Below are positions 53,827 through 61,943 of a stretch of DNA of 64,000 nt, one piece after another (positions within the stretch are counted from its first letter, which is position 1; every line of letters begins with the position of its first letter). Both the position numbers and the translations under genes were made by a program. This DNA comes from Psychrobacter aquaticus CMS 56 (lineage in GTDB: Bacteria; Pseudomonadota; Gammaproteobacteria; Pseudomonadales; Moraxellaceae): contig NZ_AUSW01000033.1 of NCBI RefSeq assembly GCF_000471625.1, positions 1 to 64,000 of the forward strand, written 5' to 3'. The notes under the pieces are model-generated. The model ran no database searches and had not been told where the DNA came from. It worked only from the letters and a program-made list of their open reading frames with translations.

Positions 53827-55563
53827 TTAGGGCCCTTTTGCTCGTGCAATGTCTAAAATTAACGCTTTTAACAAACTAATCGCCATTAAGATGATGATAA
53901 ATGAGAAGGGAATAGCAGCCACAATCATGGCAGAAGTAATAGCATCCAATCCACCCGCTAGTATCAGTGCTGCAATGACAGAAGTCAGCGCAATGCCCCA
54001 AACGATAATATGCTTTGCGCCATTTTCGACCTCCACTTTACCAGCGGCATTCAGTGTATTAACCACCAACAATGCAGAATCTGCCGACGTCACCAAGTAC
54101 GTCAATAGCAACACAACCACCATCGTTGATAATATACCCGCCATCGCTGGGTTCAGCATAAAACCGATAATCTCAAACAGTTGAGCGGTCAATCCTGAGT
54201 CAAAGATTTTACCACCAGCGATACCACTTAATTCTAAATCAATACCAGTCCCACCAATAAAGGAGAACCAGACAAATAACGTCAGACTAGGCGCGACAAT
54301 ACCAATCAAACCAAATTCACGAATGGTACGGTTTTTGGAGATACGCGCCAAGAACATACCAACGAATGGGGCAAATGCAATCCACCATGCCCAGTAAAAA
54401 ATAGACCAACTGGTTTGCCAGTTGCCCAGTTCGGTACTAGGGTCCCAAACCGTAAAGACCATGGCTGGTAAATGGACGACATAACTCAAAATACCTTTGC
54501 CCAGCATCTCTAAAGCAAACATCGATGCGCCAAAAATCAAAAAGAAGGCTAGAAGTAAGAATGACAGTACCATATTGATGTTACTGAGCCATTTTACCCC
54601 GCGTCCCACGCCCGATAACGCTGAGGCTGTTGAGAGACACATGACGAAAAACAGTGACAGTAATAATGCCCCTGTGGTTGGTTCAGGATTGGCCGTGTCT
54701 GTCACTAACCATGTGATACCTGTAATACTATACATGCCTGAAGCAAAAGAGCTTAAGCCTATGCCAATCGTTTGAGAAATCCCAAATATGGTCGCAATCA
54801 CGGCAGAAATATCAATCACATGTCCGAGTGGGCCTTCTAAATGTTTGCCAAATAAAGGGGTGAGTGCCGAACGCATGGTGAGTGGTAAACCGCGCGCATA
54901 AGCGAAAAACGCCAAACAGATACCAACCAAACAGTAAGTGGACCACGCACTAATACCCCAGTGAAAGAAAGAATAGCGAAAAGCCGTATCTAGCGCTTCC
55001 TCGCTTCTTGGTAAAACGAGACCATCAATGGGCGCTAAGGCACTGGCAGCGACTTGGTCTTGATAAAAAGCGAACACATCAGCACCTGCTGGCAGCGCAA
55101 TCCCATTGGTGCTTAGTGAAGATAAAATCACTTCTTTTGACATGATAAGGTCAGGGTTGTTTGCCAAATGCCACAGTGGTTCAGCAGCACTATAGGTCAA
55201 GACGCCAATGCCAATTCCTGCCCCAAATATCATGGAAAACCATGAGAAATTTGAAAACTCGGGTTTTCCATTGGGATCAGAGCCAAGTTTAATACGACCA
55301 AATGACGGCCATAAAATGACTGTTAAACAAACCAAAATATAAAAGGCGATGGAGTAGGTATAATAGCCATTTAGATTGGTATACGACCAATTTTTCATGG
55401 CATTGAGCATAGCACCAGAGCGCTCGATATCGCTTAAAATCCAAACAACCACCAATATGACTAAGATTTTTGAGGTCACAGTGACAAAGCGATTGAAGCC
55501 TTTATAAAAACCTTTGTCATGCGTTTTTATATTTAACTCTTTTAGGGGAGGACGGATAGCCAT
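53827..55563 (-). CDS. BCCT-family betaine transporter, probable trigonelline importer
   Basis: This 578-residue protein has 12 predicted membrane helices and the BCCT hallmark F-G-A-G-I-G-I-G followed by A-E-P-L-W-H, near residue 125. The choline/carnitine-family W-x-x-x-H/W-G region (F-F-H-W-G-I-S-A-W-S) is also present. BCCT proteins carry quaternary-ammonium compounds. Trigonelline is such a betaine and the next genes degrade it, so this is its likely uptake system (inference). It is the last gene of the leftward set, 43 bases after tgnC, with an AAGGAAA site. Confidence 0.88.
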   Translation of the reverse strand: MAIRPPLKELNIKTHDKGFYKGFNRFVTVTSKILVILVVVWILSDIERSGAMLNAMKNWSYTNLNGYYTYSIAFYILVCLTVILWPSFGRIKLGSDPNGKPEFSNFSWFSMIFGAGIGIGVLTYSAAEPLWHLANNPDLIMSKEVILSSLSTNGIALPAGADVFAFYQDQVAASALAPIDGLVLPRSEEALDTAFRYSFFHWGISAWSTYCLVGICLAFFAYARGLPLTMRSALTPLFGKHLEGPLGHVIDISAVIATIFGISQTIGIGLSSFASGMYSITGITWLVTDTANPEPTTGALLLSLFFVMCLSTASALSGVGRGVKWLSNINMVLSFLLLAFFLIFGASMFALEMLGKGILSYVVHLPAMVFTVWDPSTELGNWQTSWSIFYWAWWIAFAPFVGMFLARISKNRTIREFGLIGIVAPSLTLFVWFSFIGGTGIDLELSGIAGGKIFDSGLTAQLFEIIGFMLNPAMAGILSTMVVVLLLTYLVTSADSALLVVNTLNAAGKVEVENGAKHIIVWGIALTSVIAALILAGGLDAITSAMIVAAIPFSFIIILMAISLLKALILDIARAKGP

Positions 55564-55606
55564 AGTTTTTTCCTTAAAACTGAATGTATCTGACTACACT
55601 GATCGG

Positions 55607-57094
55607 TTATCTCATGATAAAAGGATTAGCCATCGGCTCCGCCGAAATATTAATCCATGTCGTTTTTGTGCGAGTATATTGCAGTACAGATTCGCTACCG
55701 GCCTCGCGCCCGTAGCCTGATTGGTTATAACCACCAAACGGCGCGGTAGGAGAGATAGCACGGTAGGTGTTTATCCAACAAACCCCTGAATGGATTTGCT
55801 GAGAAACGCGATGGGCGCGAGCCAGATTTTGTGTAAACACGCCAGAACCCAAGCCATAGACACTATCGTTTGCCATCGCAATGGCTTCTTCTTCAGTATC
55901 AAATGCCACCAATGACATGACAGGCCCAAACATCTCAATGGTCTGAGTCTCAATATCGGTGTTTGGGCATTCTACTAACGTTGGACAAAAATAGTTGCCG
56001 TCAGCCAAATCTGCGTCTTCAGGAGCATGACCGCCAAAACGAATAGTAGCGCCTTGTGCGACTGACTTTTCTAACGTGTCTTTAATACGCTCGACCTGCG
56101 CTTTGGTACATAAAGGCCCAACGTGTGTTTCAGGATTGAGCGGATTACCAATGACGATATTTTTTGCTTTTTCTTCCACGCGTTTCATGATTTCATCAAA
56201 AATCGAGCGTTGAACGAAACCGCGTGAGCCTGCGACACAAGACTGCCCAGATGCGCCAAAGTTACCAGCGATGAGACCATTTGCCGCACTTTCTAAATCG
56301 GCATCTTCGAATACAATAATTGGAGACTTGCCACCAAGCTCTAAGCTTGTGACTGCAAAGCTATTGGCAGAATTTCTGACCACGTGCCGCGCTGCTTCAG
56401 GACCGCCGGTAAAGGCAATTTTATCGACATCAGGGTGACTGGTCAGCGGAATGGCGCAGTTTTCGGCATCACCTGTAATGACAGAGACGACGCCTTTAGG
56501 GAATCCTGCTTGCTCTATGAGTTCAGCAAACGCAAACATCGGACAAGGAGCGACTTCAGAGGCTTTTAAAATAATAGAACAGCCTGCTGCCAGCGCTGGC
56601 CCAAGCTTAGTGGCAGTCAAAAACATTTGCGCATTCCAGGGCACGACAGCTGCGACCACACCGATTGGCTCACGCGTGGTAAAGACGTGCATGTCTGCTT
56701 TATCAATCGGTAGCGTGGCACCTTCTATTTTGTCAGCAAGCCCTGCAAAGTAACGATAATAATCGCTGACGTAGCGCGTTTGCGCCACAGTTTCGTGCGC
56801 CAATTTACCACTGTCCGTCGTCTCAATTTTGCCTAATTTTTCAGCGTTTTCTTCGATTAGATCTGCTAGACGGTAGATCAGTTTACCGCGCTGAGTGGCG
56901 GTCATTTTTGCCCACTCAGGATTGTTCAGTGCTGCTTTGGCACCATCGACAGCGCGCTCAACATCTTCTGGGCTGGCACAAGCAAATGTTGCCCACGCTG
57001 CGCCCGTTGCAGGGTTATAGCTGTCTAGGGTTTGATTATTACTGCCTTCGCACCACTCACCGTTTATATAGAGTTGGTAATGAGGTTTAGTCAT
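55607..57094 (-). CDS. tgnC: (Z)-2-((N-methylformamido)methylene)-5-hydroxybutyrolactone dehydrogenase (aldehyde dehydrogenase family)
   Basis: The aldehyde dehydrogenase fold is complete: N154 (P-W-N), E252 (L-E-L-G-G-K) and catalytic C286 (G-Q-S-C). The start at 57094 has GGAG eight bases upstream and gives 495 residues. In the trigonelline pathway of A. baylyi the homologous enzyme oxidises the ring-opened lactone to (E)-2-((N-methylformamido)methylene)succinate. The assignment rests on its place next to the two-component oxygenase and the other tgn genes, since ALDH sequences alone do not give the substrate. Confidence 0.82.
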   Translation of the reverse strand: MTKPHYQLYINGEWCEGSNNQTLDSYNPATGAAWATFACASPEDVERAVDGAKAALNNPEWAKMTATQRGKLIYRLADLIEENAEKLGKIETTDSGKLAHETVAQTRYVSDYYRYFAGLADKIEGATLPIDKADMHVFTTREPIGVVAAVVPWNAQMFLTATKLGPALAAGCSIILKASEVAPCPMFAFAELIEQAGFPKGVVSVITGDAENCAIPLTSHPDVDKIAFTGGPEAARHVVRNSANSFAVTSLELGGKSPIIVFEDADLESAANGLIAGNFGASGQSCVAGSRGFVQRSIFDEIMKRVEEKAKNIVIGNPLNPETHVGPLCTKAQVERIKDTLEKSVAQGATIRFGGHAPEDADLADGNYFCPTLVECPNTDIETQTIEMFGPVMSLVAFDTEEEAIAMANDSVYGLGSGVFTQNLARAHRVSQQIHSGVCWINTYRAISPTAPFGGYNQSGYGREAGSESVLQYTRTKTTWINISAEPMANPFIMR

Positions 57095-57161
57095 GGTGTT
57101 TCTCCACATTCTTTATTAGTTTGTCTTTTGATTCTGCACTAGAGTATGAGACTCAATAGAG

Positions 57162-58199
57162 TTATGCAAATGCTGGCATGACGTCATCAATAAAACGGCG
57201 TAACGATGCCTGTTTTTGCTCAAAGGTCATGCTAGAGTCAATCCAAAAGGCAAACTCGTCATAGCCCAAATCTTCATATACTTTGAGTTTTTCAATCACT
57301 TGCTCAGGTGTACCTATTGGCATGTTTTCTAACATTTTTTCAGGGGCATACATGTCGATTTTTGCCATTTCTTCTTCGCTCAATGGCTCAAGCAATCCTT
57401 GACGAATCGGACGTTCATTTTTGAACCATGCGCCAAAGTAGCAATAAAAACGGCTGATACATTTTGCCGCGATAGCCACGTCATCGGCATCACTGCCAAC
57501 ATAGGCGTGTTGCAATAGCATGATTTTTGGGTTTTTACCTTCGCCGTGTTCGGCTTTGGCGTTTTTAAAAGCAGTCATTAAGTTTTGAATTTCTGTCATG
57601 CCTTGCCATAGTGGGGTCACTTGCACGTTGCAGCCATGTTCAACTGCAAATTTATGACTGTGAGGGTCGCGTGCCGCAATCCACATGGGTACACCACCTC
57701 TCTGTAAAGGTTTTGGCGCTGAGGTGGTAGATGGGAATTGGGTAAATTTACCATCGTGGGCATAATCCCCTTTCCATAGATTCTGTACAGCAGGGACAAG
57801 TTCACGCATGCGGCCACCGGCTTCCATAGCATCCATACCGGGCATCAAACGCTCGTACTCAAAATTATAAGCACCGCGCGCGATACCCAAATCCAATCTG
57901 CCGCCCGTGATAATGTCCGTCATCGCAGCTTCACCAGCCAGTTTGATCGGATGCCAAAATGGTGCAATCACTGTACCTGTGCCCAAACGCACATTTTTGG
58001 TGTGATGAGATAAATCGATCAGGTTTAAAAATGGGTTGGGGGCGATGGTAAAATCCATACCATGATGTTCGCCTGTCCAAATCGCGTGCATGCCGCCTTG
58101 GTCAGCCATTTTTGCCAGCTCAATAAAATCAGCGTGAAGTTGTTGATACGTCTGTGATTCGTCGAGGCGTTCCATATGTAAAAATAGTGAAAATTTCAT
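57162..58199 (-). CDS. tgnB: Trigonelline monooxygenase, oxygenase component (LLM flavin-dependent)
   Basis: This 345-residue luciferase-like protein starts M-K-F-S-L-F-L-H-M and has the family segments W-T-G-E-H-H-G, R-L-G-T-G-T-V-I-A-P-F-W-H-P and G-R-L-D-L-G-I-A-R-G. It needs reduced flavin from a partner reductase, and tgnA lies just upstream. In A. baylyi the pair opens the ring of N-methylnicotinate directly by cutting C5-C6. The gene set around it supports the same role here. Confidence 0.85.
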   Translation of the reverse strand: MKFSLFLHMERLDESQTYQQLHADFIELAKMADQGGMHAIWTGEHHGMDFTIAPNPFLNLIDLSHHTKNVRLGTGTVIAPFWHPIKLAGEAAMTDIITGGRLDLGIARGAYNFEYERLMPGMDAMEAGGRMRELVPAVQNLWKGDYAHDGKFTQFPSTTSAPKPLQRGGVPMWIAARDPHSHKFAVEHGCNVQVTPLWQGMTEIQNLMTAFKNAKAEHGEGKNPKIMLLQHAYVGSDADDVAIAAKCISRFYCYFGAWFKNERPIRQGLLEPLSEEEMAKIDMYAPEKMLENMPIGTPEQVIEKLKVYEDLGYDEFAFWIDSSMTFEQKQASLRRFIDDVMPAFA

Positions 58200-58278
58200 G
58201 AGGCAAATCCTTTGCTGTTTGTTTTAACTTATTTTGGTTAAATGTTATGTTTGTCTAAATGTCGTTTAGATATAAAGT

Positions 58279-59190
58279 TTAATGGACACGGCCTTGTTCT
58301 TCTTGCCCAACATACACCCCATAAAGGCCATTTTTGCTTTCAGTCGCATAGCGAGTCATCATCGAATTCATGGCTGAGGTAGCAAAATCTTGTGTTGCGA
58401 TGTCATCGATAGCGACATATTCGCCCAGCCCTTTAGTGTTTGATGATTGTGCAATGGCGCGGTAAAAAATGTAATTAGTATTTGTTTTGCTGTTCTCATA
58501 AATAGAAAAGACTGCACCCAACTGAGCATCAATACCATTGTCTGCCAAAAACTGCTGAATAGTACTGACAGCATTGGTATTGTCATCAGTCGTTGTACTG
58601 GGTAGAGATACTTTGCCATCTTTTTGACTGAGCAAGACTTTGCCATTGTGTTCGATAATGACGCCCACACATACATGTTTTTCTTGCGTACTGATTTCTG
58701 CTGCTTCACGTTCTAGTGCTAAGCTAAAATAACCGCCAGATGCGTATCCTAAGCCGTGGCCTTCGCGAGATGAAAAATCAACAACCTCACCAACCAGCAG
58801 ATGGTGATCGCCAGCTTCTAGATTACGATCGGTTTTACAAGAAAAATGCGTCAATGCGCCATCGATGACAGGATTGCCTTGTTCGTCTTTGTGCCATTCA
58901 ATTTGACTAAAACGGTCTGCTTTTGAGCCTGCAAATATGTTGGAGATGGCTTGCTGGTCTTCGCTTAAGATATTGACAACAAAGCTTTTACAATTGGCAA
59001 ATACATCAAAGCTCGATAGCGATTTGGCTGGGCAAACCAATAGTAGCGGCGGGTTAAGCGATACCGACGTAAATGAATTGGCTGTAAAGCCGACGGGCGT
59101 GCCGTCATTACTCATGGCGGTTATCACGGTCACCCCAGTCATATAACTGCCAAAGGCGTTGCGTAACATTTTAGGATCAAGTTGTTTCAT
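58279..59190 (-). CDS. tgnA: Trigonelline monooxygenase, flavin reductase component, with Nudix-like C-terminal domain
   Basis: Residues 1-160 are a flavin reductase (F-x-S-Y-M-T-G-V-T-V-I-T, G-F-T-A-N-S-F-T-S-V-S-L-N-P-P, G-D-H-H at 127-130). Residues about 171-303 look like a Nudix domain (V-C-V-G-V-I-I-E-H-N-G-K-V-L-L) but lack the catalytic R-E-x-x-E-E box, so this half is probably not a hydrolase. It supplies reduced flavin to TgnB. It lies 79 bases upstream of tgnB and 33 bases after tgnD on the same strand; AGAGG precedes the ATG. Confidence 0.83.
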   Translation of the reverse strand: MKQLDPKMLRNAFGSYMTGVTVITAMSNDGTPVGFTANSFTSVSLNPPLLLVCPAKSLSSFDVFANCKSFVVNILSEDQQAISNIFAGSKADRFSQIEWHKDEQGNPVIDGALTHFSCKTDRNLEAGDHHLLVGEVVDFSSREGHGLGYASGGYFSLALEREAAEISTQEKHVCVGVIIEHNGKVLLSQKDGKVSLPSTTTDDNTNAVSTIQQFLADNGIDAQLGAVFSIYENSKTNTNYIFYRAIAQSSNTKGLGEYVAIDDIATQDFATSAMNSMMTRYATESKNGLYGVYVGQEEQGRVH

Positions 59191-59223
59191 GGGAACCTCT
59201 TTTTTAAATGGGGCGTTTGTAAA

Positions 59224-60048
59224 TTAGGTGTTGACCGTGGAGTGCGACTCGCACTGGATAAAAAATCTTGCCAATGCTGCGTTAACCGCATTGGCATGGG
59301 TCATTTGTGCCATATGTCGGGCTTCAGGCACGATGACAGTATTGGCATTGGGCAATATATTAGCCATCGCTAATGACATTTTAGGACTAGAATTTACATC
59401 CATCTCGCCCGTTAGCAGTAGTGTGGGCGCGCTGATGGTCTGCAAATCTGCTGCTGCAATGCCGCGTAAATGCGCGAACATCTGATAGGCTTGCGCATAT
59501 CCTAAGCGATTGCCAGTATCTAGCCACAATCGGCATAACTCAGCCTCATGGCGGTATTGCGAATCGCCATCAAACCATCTGGCAATCGGCTGATCCGTCA
59601 CATTTTGGTCAAGATCATTGAGTAGGGATTCGGCACGGTTCTGTACATTTTGGGCGGCATTGTCTGGACGATCATAAATGGCATTAAGAGCAGCGATCCC
59701 TCGTACCACTTGCGGATGACGCACCGCCGTTTGTAAAGCGGTCATCGCGCCGAGTGAGTGCCCAACGATGATGGCAGGCTCGCCAATTACATTATTAATA
59801 AAAGTGCTCAGTACCTCAGCAAAGTCTGATAGCGTCAATGCAGGGTTAGGCAACAAGTCGCTCTCTCCATGTCCCGGCATATCAATCACATAACAGCGAT
59901 ATTGGCCGTCAAATGCAGATACCTGCTGATACCAGCTTTCTGCTCGCAAGCCCACGCCATGCACAAAAACGACCGGAGTGGCTTTGTCACTTTTATTATC
60001 ATTATGATAATAGGCAATGCCATTAGAAATTTTGCGTGACCATTTCAT
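59224..60048 (-). CDS. tgnD: (E)-2-((N-methylformamido)methylene)succinate hydrolase (alpha/beta fold)
   Basis: This 274-residue alpha/beta hydrolase has the oxyanion H30-G-V-G, nucleophile S98 in G-H-S-L-G, an acid in G-E-M-D and the histidine in E-A-R-H-M-A. In A. baylyi the equivalent enzyme splits the ring-opened succinate into CO2, methylamine, formate and succinate semialdehyde. AAGGAG precedes the ATG. It is 13 bases after the DUF1185 gene and upstream of tgnA, as expected for the operon. Substrate is inferred from the neighbours. Confidence 0.83.
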   Translation of the reverse strand: MKWSRKISNGIAYYHNDNKSDKATPVVFVHGVGLRAESWYQQVSAFDGQYRCYVIDMPGHGESDLLPNPALTLSDFAEVLSTFINNVIGEPAIIVGHSLGAMTALQTAVRHPQVVRGIAALNAIYDRPDNAAQNVQNRAESLLNDLDQNVTDQPIARWFDGDSQYRHEAELCRLWLDTGNRLGYAQAYQMFAHLRGIAAADLQTISAPTLLLTGEMDVNSSPKMSLAMANILPNANTVIVPEARHMAQMTHANAVNAALARFFIQCESHSTVNT

Positions 60049-60061
60049 CAGTAGATGCTCC

Positions 60062-60664
60062 TTAAACGGCAGCTGGGTTATTCAAATCGTGACCGAGATC
60101 TTGCAAGTCTTGATAACGATCACCAATTCGGTGATGTGGACGACCGCCAGTTGCTCCGCCTAGCACAATCACCACTTCATCGTCGCGAGGGGCATCAGGA
60201 ATGGCAAATTGAATCGTCAGATAATGCGAGCGACGACCCGCATCGTCTTTGTCCATGAGTGGCACCATGATGGGAGTATTGGCTGTGCCGCGTATATTGG
60301 TAAATGCCAAATACGTACTGGCAGACAATGCTTCACGATAAAAATTGCCAAAATGCAAGGTATGAATCAAGCCTGAGGCATGCTCAACTTCACCATTCAA
60401 GCCGACCACAGCGGCTTTTCCGTAGGCTTCTATTTTGTCCGCACCCCCTGCTAAAGTGACGATTTTGTCGGTGAGTAGCTTACCTAAGACGGGAGCGAAC
60501 GCTTGAATTTCAGGCTTCAAATCTTCTGCATAACGACCCGCCCATGGATTGGTAAGCACTGCCGCGACGGCAAACATACGCAGAGGCGTGTCGGCTTTTT
60601 TATAACCTTCAACTAAAATCTCTTCTTCAAAAGTGACGATTTTTCTAATATCTGGTTTTAACAT
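60062..60664 (-). CDS. DUF1185 ('amino acid synthesis family') protein
   Basis: This 200-residue protein is a member of the DUF1185 family, with the pattern R-K-I-V-T-F-E-E-E-I-L-V-E-G near the start and V-V-I-V-L-G-G-A-T-G-G-R-P-H-H-R-I-G-D-R near the end. No catalytic role is known to me. It begins the leftward trigonelline transcript, right after the regulatory region, with AAGGAAC before the ATG. In A. baylyi a conserved hypothetical protein aids the last step of the pathway; this or the CMD-like protein could be its counterpart. Confidence 0.8.
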   Translation of the reverse strand: MLKPDIRKIVTFEEEILVEGYKKADTPLRMFAVAAVLTNPWAGRYAEDLKPEIQAFAPVLGKLLTDKIVTLAGGADKIEAYGKAAVVGLNGEVEHASGLIHTLHFGNFYREALSASTYLAFTNIRGTANTPIMVPLMDKDDAGRRSHYLTIQFAIPDAPRDDEVVIVLGGATGGRPHHRIGDRYQDLQDLGHDLNNPAAV

Positions 60665-60702
60665 GACAAGTTCCTTCTATCGATGAATGATGGCTAACAA
60701 TA

Positions 60703-60726
60703 TTGGTATACCATAATACGGTATTA
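60703..60726. promoter_or_regulatory. Operator-like site A in the DUF1185-GntR gap
   Basis: The core GGTATACC-A-TAATACG-G-TAT starts at 60705 and contains a perfect palindrome (GGTATACC) plus ATACC/GGTAT arms. It is repeated as site B 58 bases to the right. It probably binds the adjacent GntR/FCD regulator and covers the leftward promoter. Confidence 0.6.
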
Positions 60727-60760
60727 AATAAATTACTAGCTTTTTTTGAAAATAAATATT

Positions 60761-60784
60761 ATGGTATACCGTAATACGATATGA
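60761..60784. promoter_or_regulatory. Operator-like site B in the DUF1185-GntR gap
   Basis: The core GGTATACC-G-TAATACG-A-TAT starts at 60763 and differs from site A at two positions. It is closer to the regulator gene, so the pair fits control of both divergent transcripts. Confidence 0.6.
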
Positions 60785-60851
60785 AAGCGTACTGTTTTTC
60801 TGCGCCATAGACGTTATACTCTTTATTTATATTTGAGAGAGTAAAAACCTT

Positions 60852-61511
60852 ATGTTAGAAAAAGTAGAAAAACCAAAGACTTTAAAAGAGACGGCGCTGG
60901 AACAATTGCGCTTGGCTATTATGATCGGCCAGCTCGCACCCGGTAAAAGGCTGGTAGAGCGCACGATTTGTGAGCAGTTAGGGGTTAGTCGAACTGTCGT
61001 ACGTGAATGTATCAGGCATTTAGAAAGCGAGCATTTAGTGACTGTTTCTGCTGGAGGGTCTTCGGTTGCCGTATTAGAAAGTGATGAAATCCGCCAAATC
61101 TATCATCTGCGTGCGATGTTAGAGAGCGAAGCGGTTCGTTATTGTGCCGAACAAGTGACGCCTGAATTGGTAGAAACATTGCAAAATCATTTGGTACAGA
61201 TTCGCGATAACTTGCAGGCAGGCGACGTGGTAAAGGCGCTTGGGCATTCATATTCGTTTTATGAGCGTCTATTCATGACGGCTGGTATGACGGTCGCGTG
61301 GGAGTTGACAGAGCGATTGAACGGACGTATTGGTCGTCTGCGCTTTATGACCTTGTCTACCCAAGAGCGCGCAGTCAAAGGCCCAAGTAATTTGCAAGAG
61401 ATTGTAAGCAATATCGCTCAAGGGGATAGCAAGGCGGCAGTCAAAGCTTGCCGCAAGCATATTGATGAAGCCTGCCGTATGGGCTTGCATCTCAATAAAC
61501 AACCATCTTAA
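60852..61511 (+). CDS. GntR-family regulator (FCD type)
   Basis: This 219-residue protein has an N-terminal winged helix (A-L-E-Q-L-R-L-A-I through G-V-S-R-T-V-V-R-E-C-I-R-H-L) and a C-terminal FCD ligand domain with R-A-M-L-E-S-E-A-V-R and a C-terminal H-I-D-E-A. FCD regulators commonly sense the substrate of the adjacent catabolic genes. It is divergent from the DUF1185-tgnDABC-BCCT set across two operator-like repeats, and its transcript continues into the CMD-like gene and tgnE. Trigonelline or an intermediate is the likely signal. Confidence 0.9.
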   Translation: MLEKVEKPKTLKETALEQLRLAIMIGQLAPGKRLVERTICEQLGVSRTVVRECIRHLESEHLVTVSAGGSSVAVLESDEIRQIYHLRAMLESEAVRYCAEQVTPELVETLQNHLVQIRDNLQAGDVVKALGHSYSFYERLFMTAGMTVAWELTERLNGRIGRLRFMTLSTQERAVKGPSNLQEIVSNIAQGDSKAAVKACRKHIDEACRMGLHLNKQPS

Positions 61512-61537
61512 TCAACAATAAATACTAAGGATTAGTC

Positions 61538-61924
61538 ATGGATAAACAACGATTTGAGTTGGGACTTACTCAGCGCAAAGCCACCTTGGGGGCTGAGTAT
61601 GTCGAAAAAAACCTACAAGCTGCCGATGATTTCAACCGTCCGTTCCAAGAAGCCATGACCGAATGGTGCTGGGGCTTTGGCTGGGGTGATGAGGCAATCG
61701 ATGCCAAAACCCGCTCATTAATGAACCTAACCATGATTGCCGCTCTTGGCAAAATGCATGAGTGGGAGCTGCATTTAAATGGCGCAATCAATAATGGCTG
61801 CTCTGTGGAAGAAATTCGCGCCGCTATTCATGCGATTGCGATTTATTGCGGTGTACCGCAAGGTGTGGAATGTTTTCGCATTGCCCGTCAAGTATTGACT
61901 ACTCGTGGGTTGTTAGAATCCTAA
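61538..61924 (+). CDS. Carboxymuconolactone decarboxylase-like protein
   Basis: This 128-residue protein has the CMD/AhpD-type all-helical fold (W-G-F-G-W-G, R-S-L-M-N-L-T-M-I-A-A-L-G, H-L-N-G-A-I-N-N-G). A paired-cysteine AhpD site is not present. AAGGAT precedes the ATG. It sits between the regulator and tgnE, 26 bases after the first, and so belongs to the trigonelline locus. Its role there is unclear; it could be the accessory protein noted for the succinate semialdehyde step. Confidence 0.82.
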   Translation: MDKQRFELGLTQRKATLGAEYVEKNLQAADDFNRPFQEAMTEWCWGFGWGDEAIDAKTRSLMNLTMIAALGKMHEWELHLNGAINNGCSVEEIRAAIHAIAIYCGVPQGVECFRIARQVLTTRGLLES

Positions 61925-61943
61925 AAAATAATTGGAGACAGAA

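Noticed and set aside
55607..57094. Calling this gene betaine-aldehyde dehydrogenase because a BCCT transporter is adjacent
   Set aside because: No choline dehydrogenase or betI-type regulator is present, and the other neighbours form the trigonelline set.
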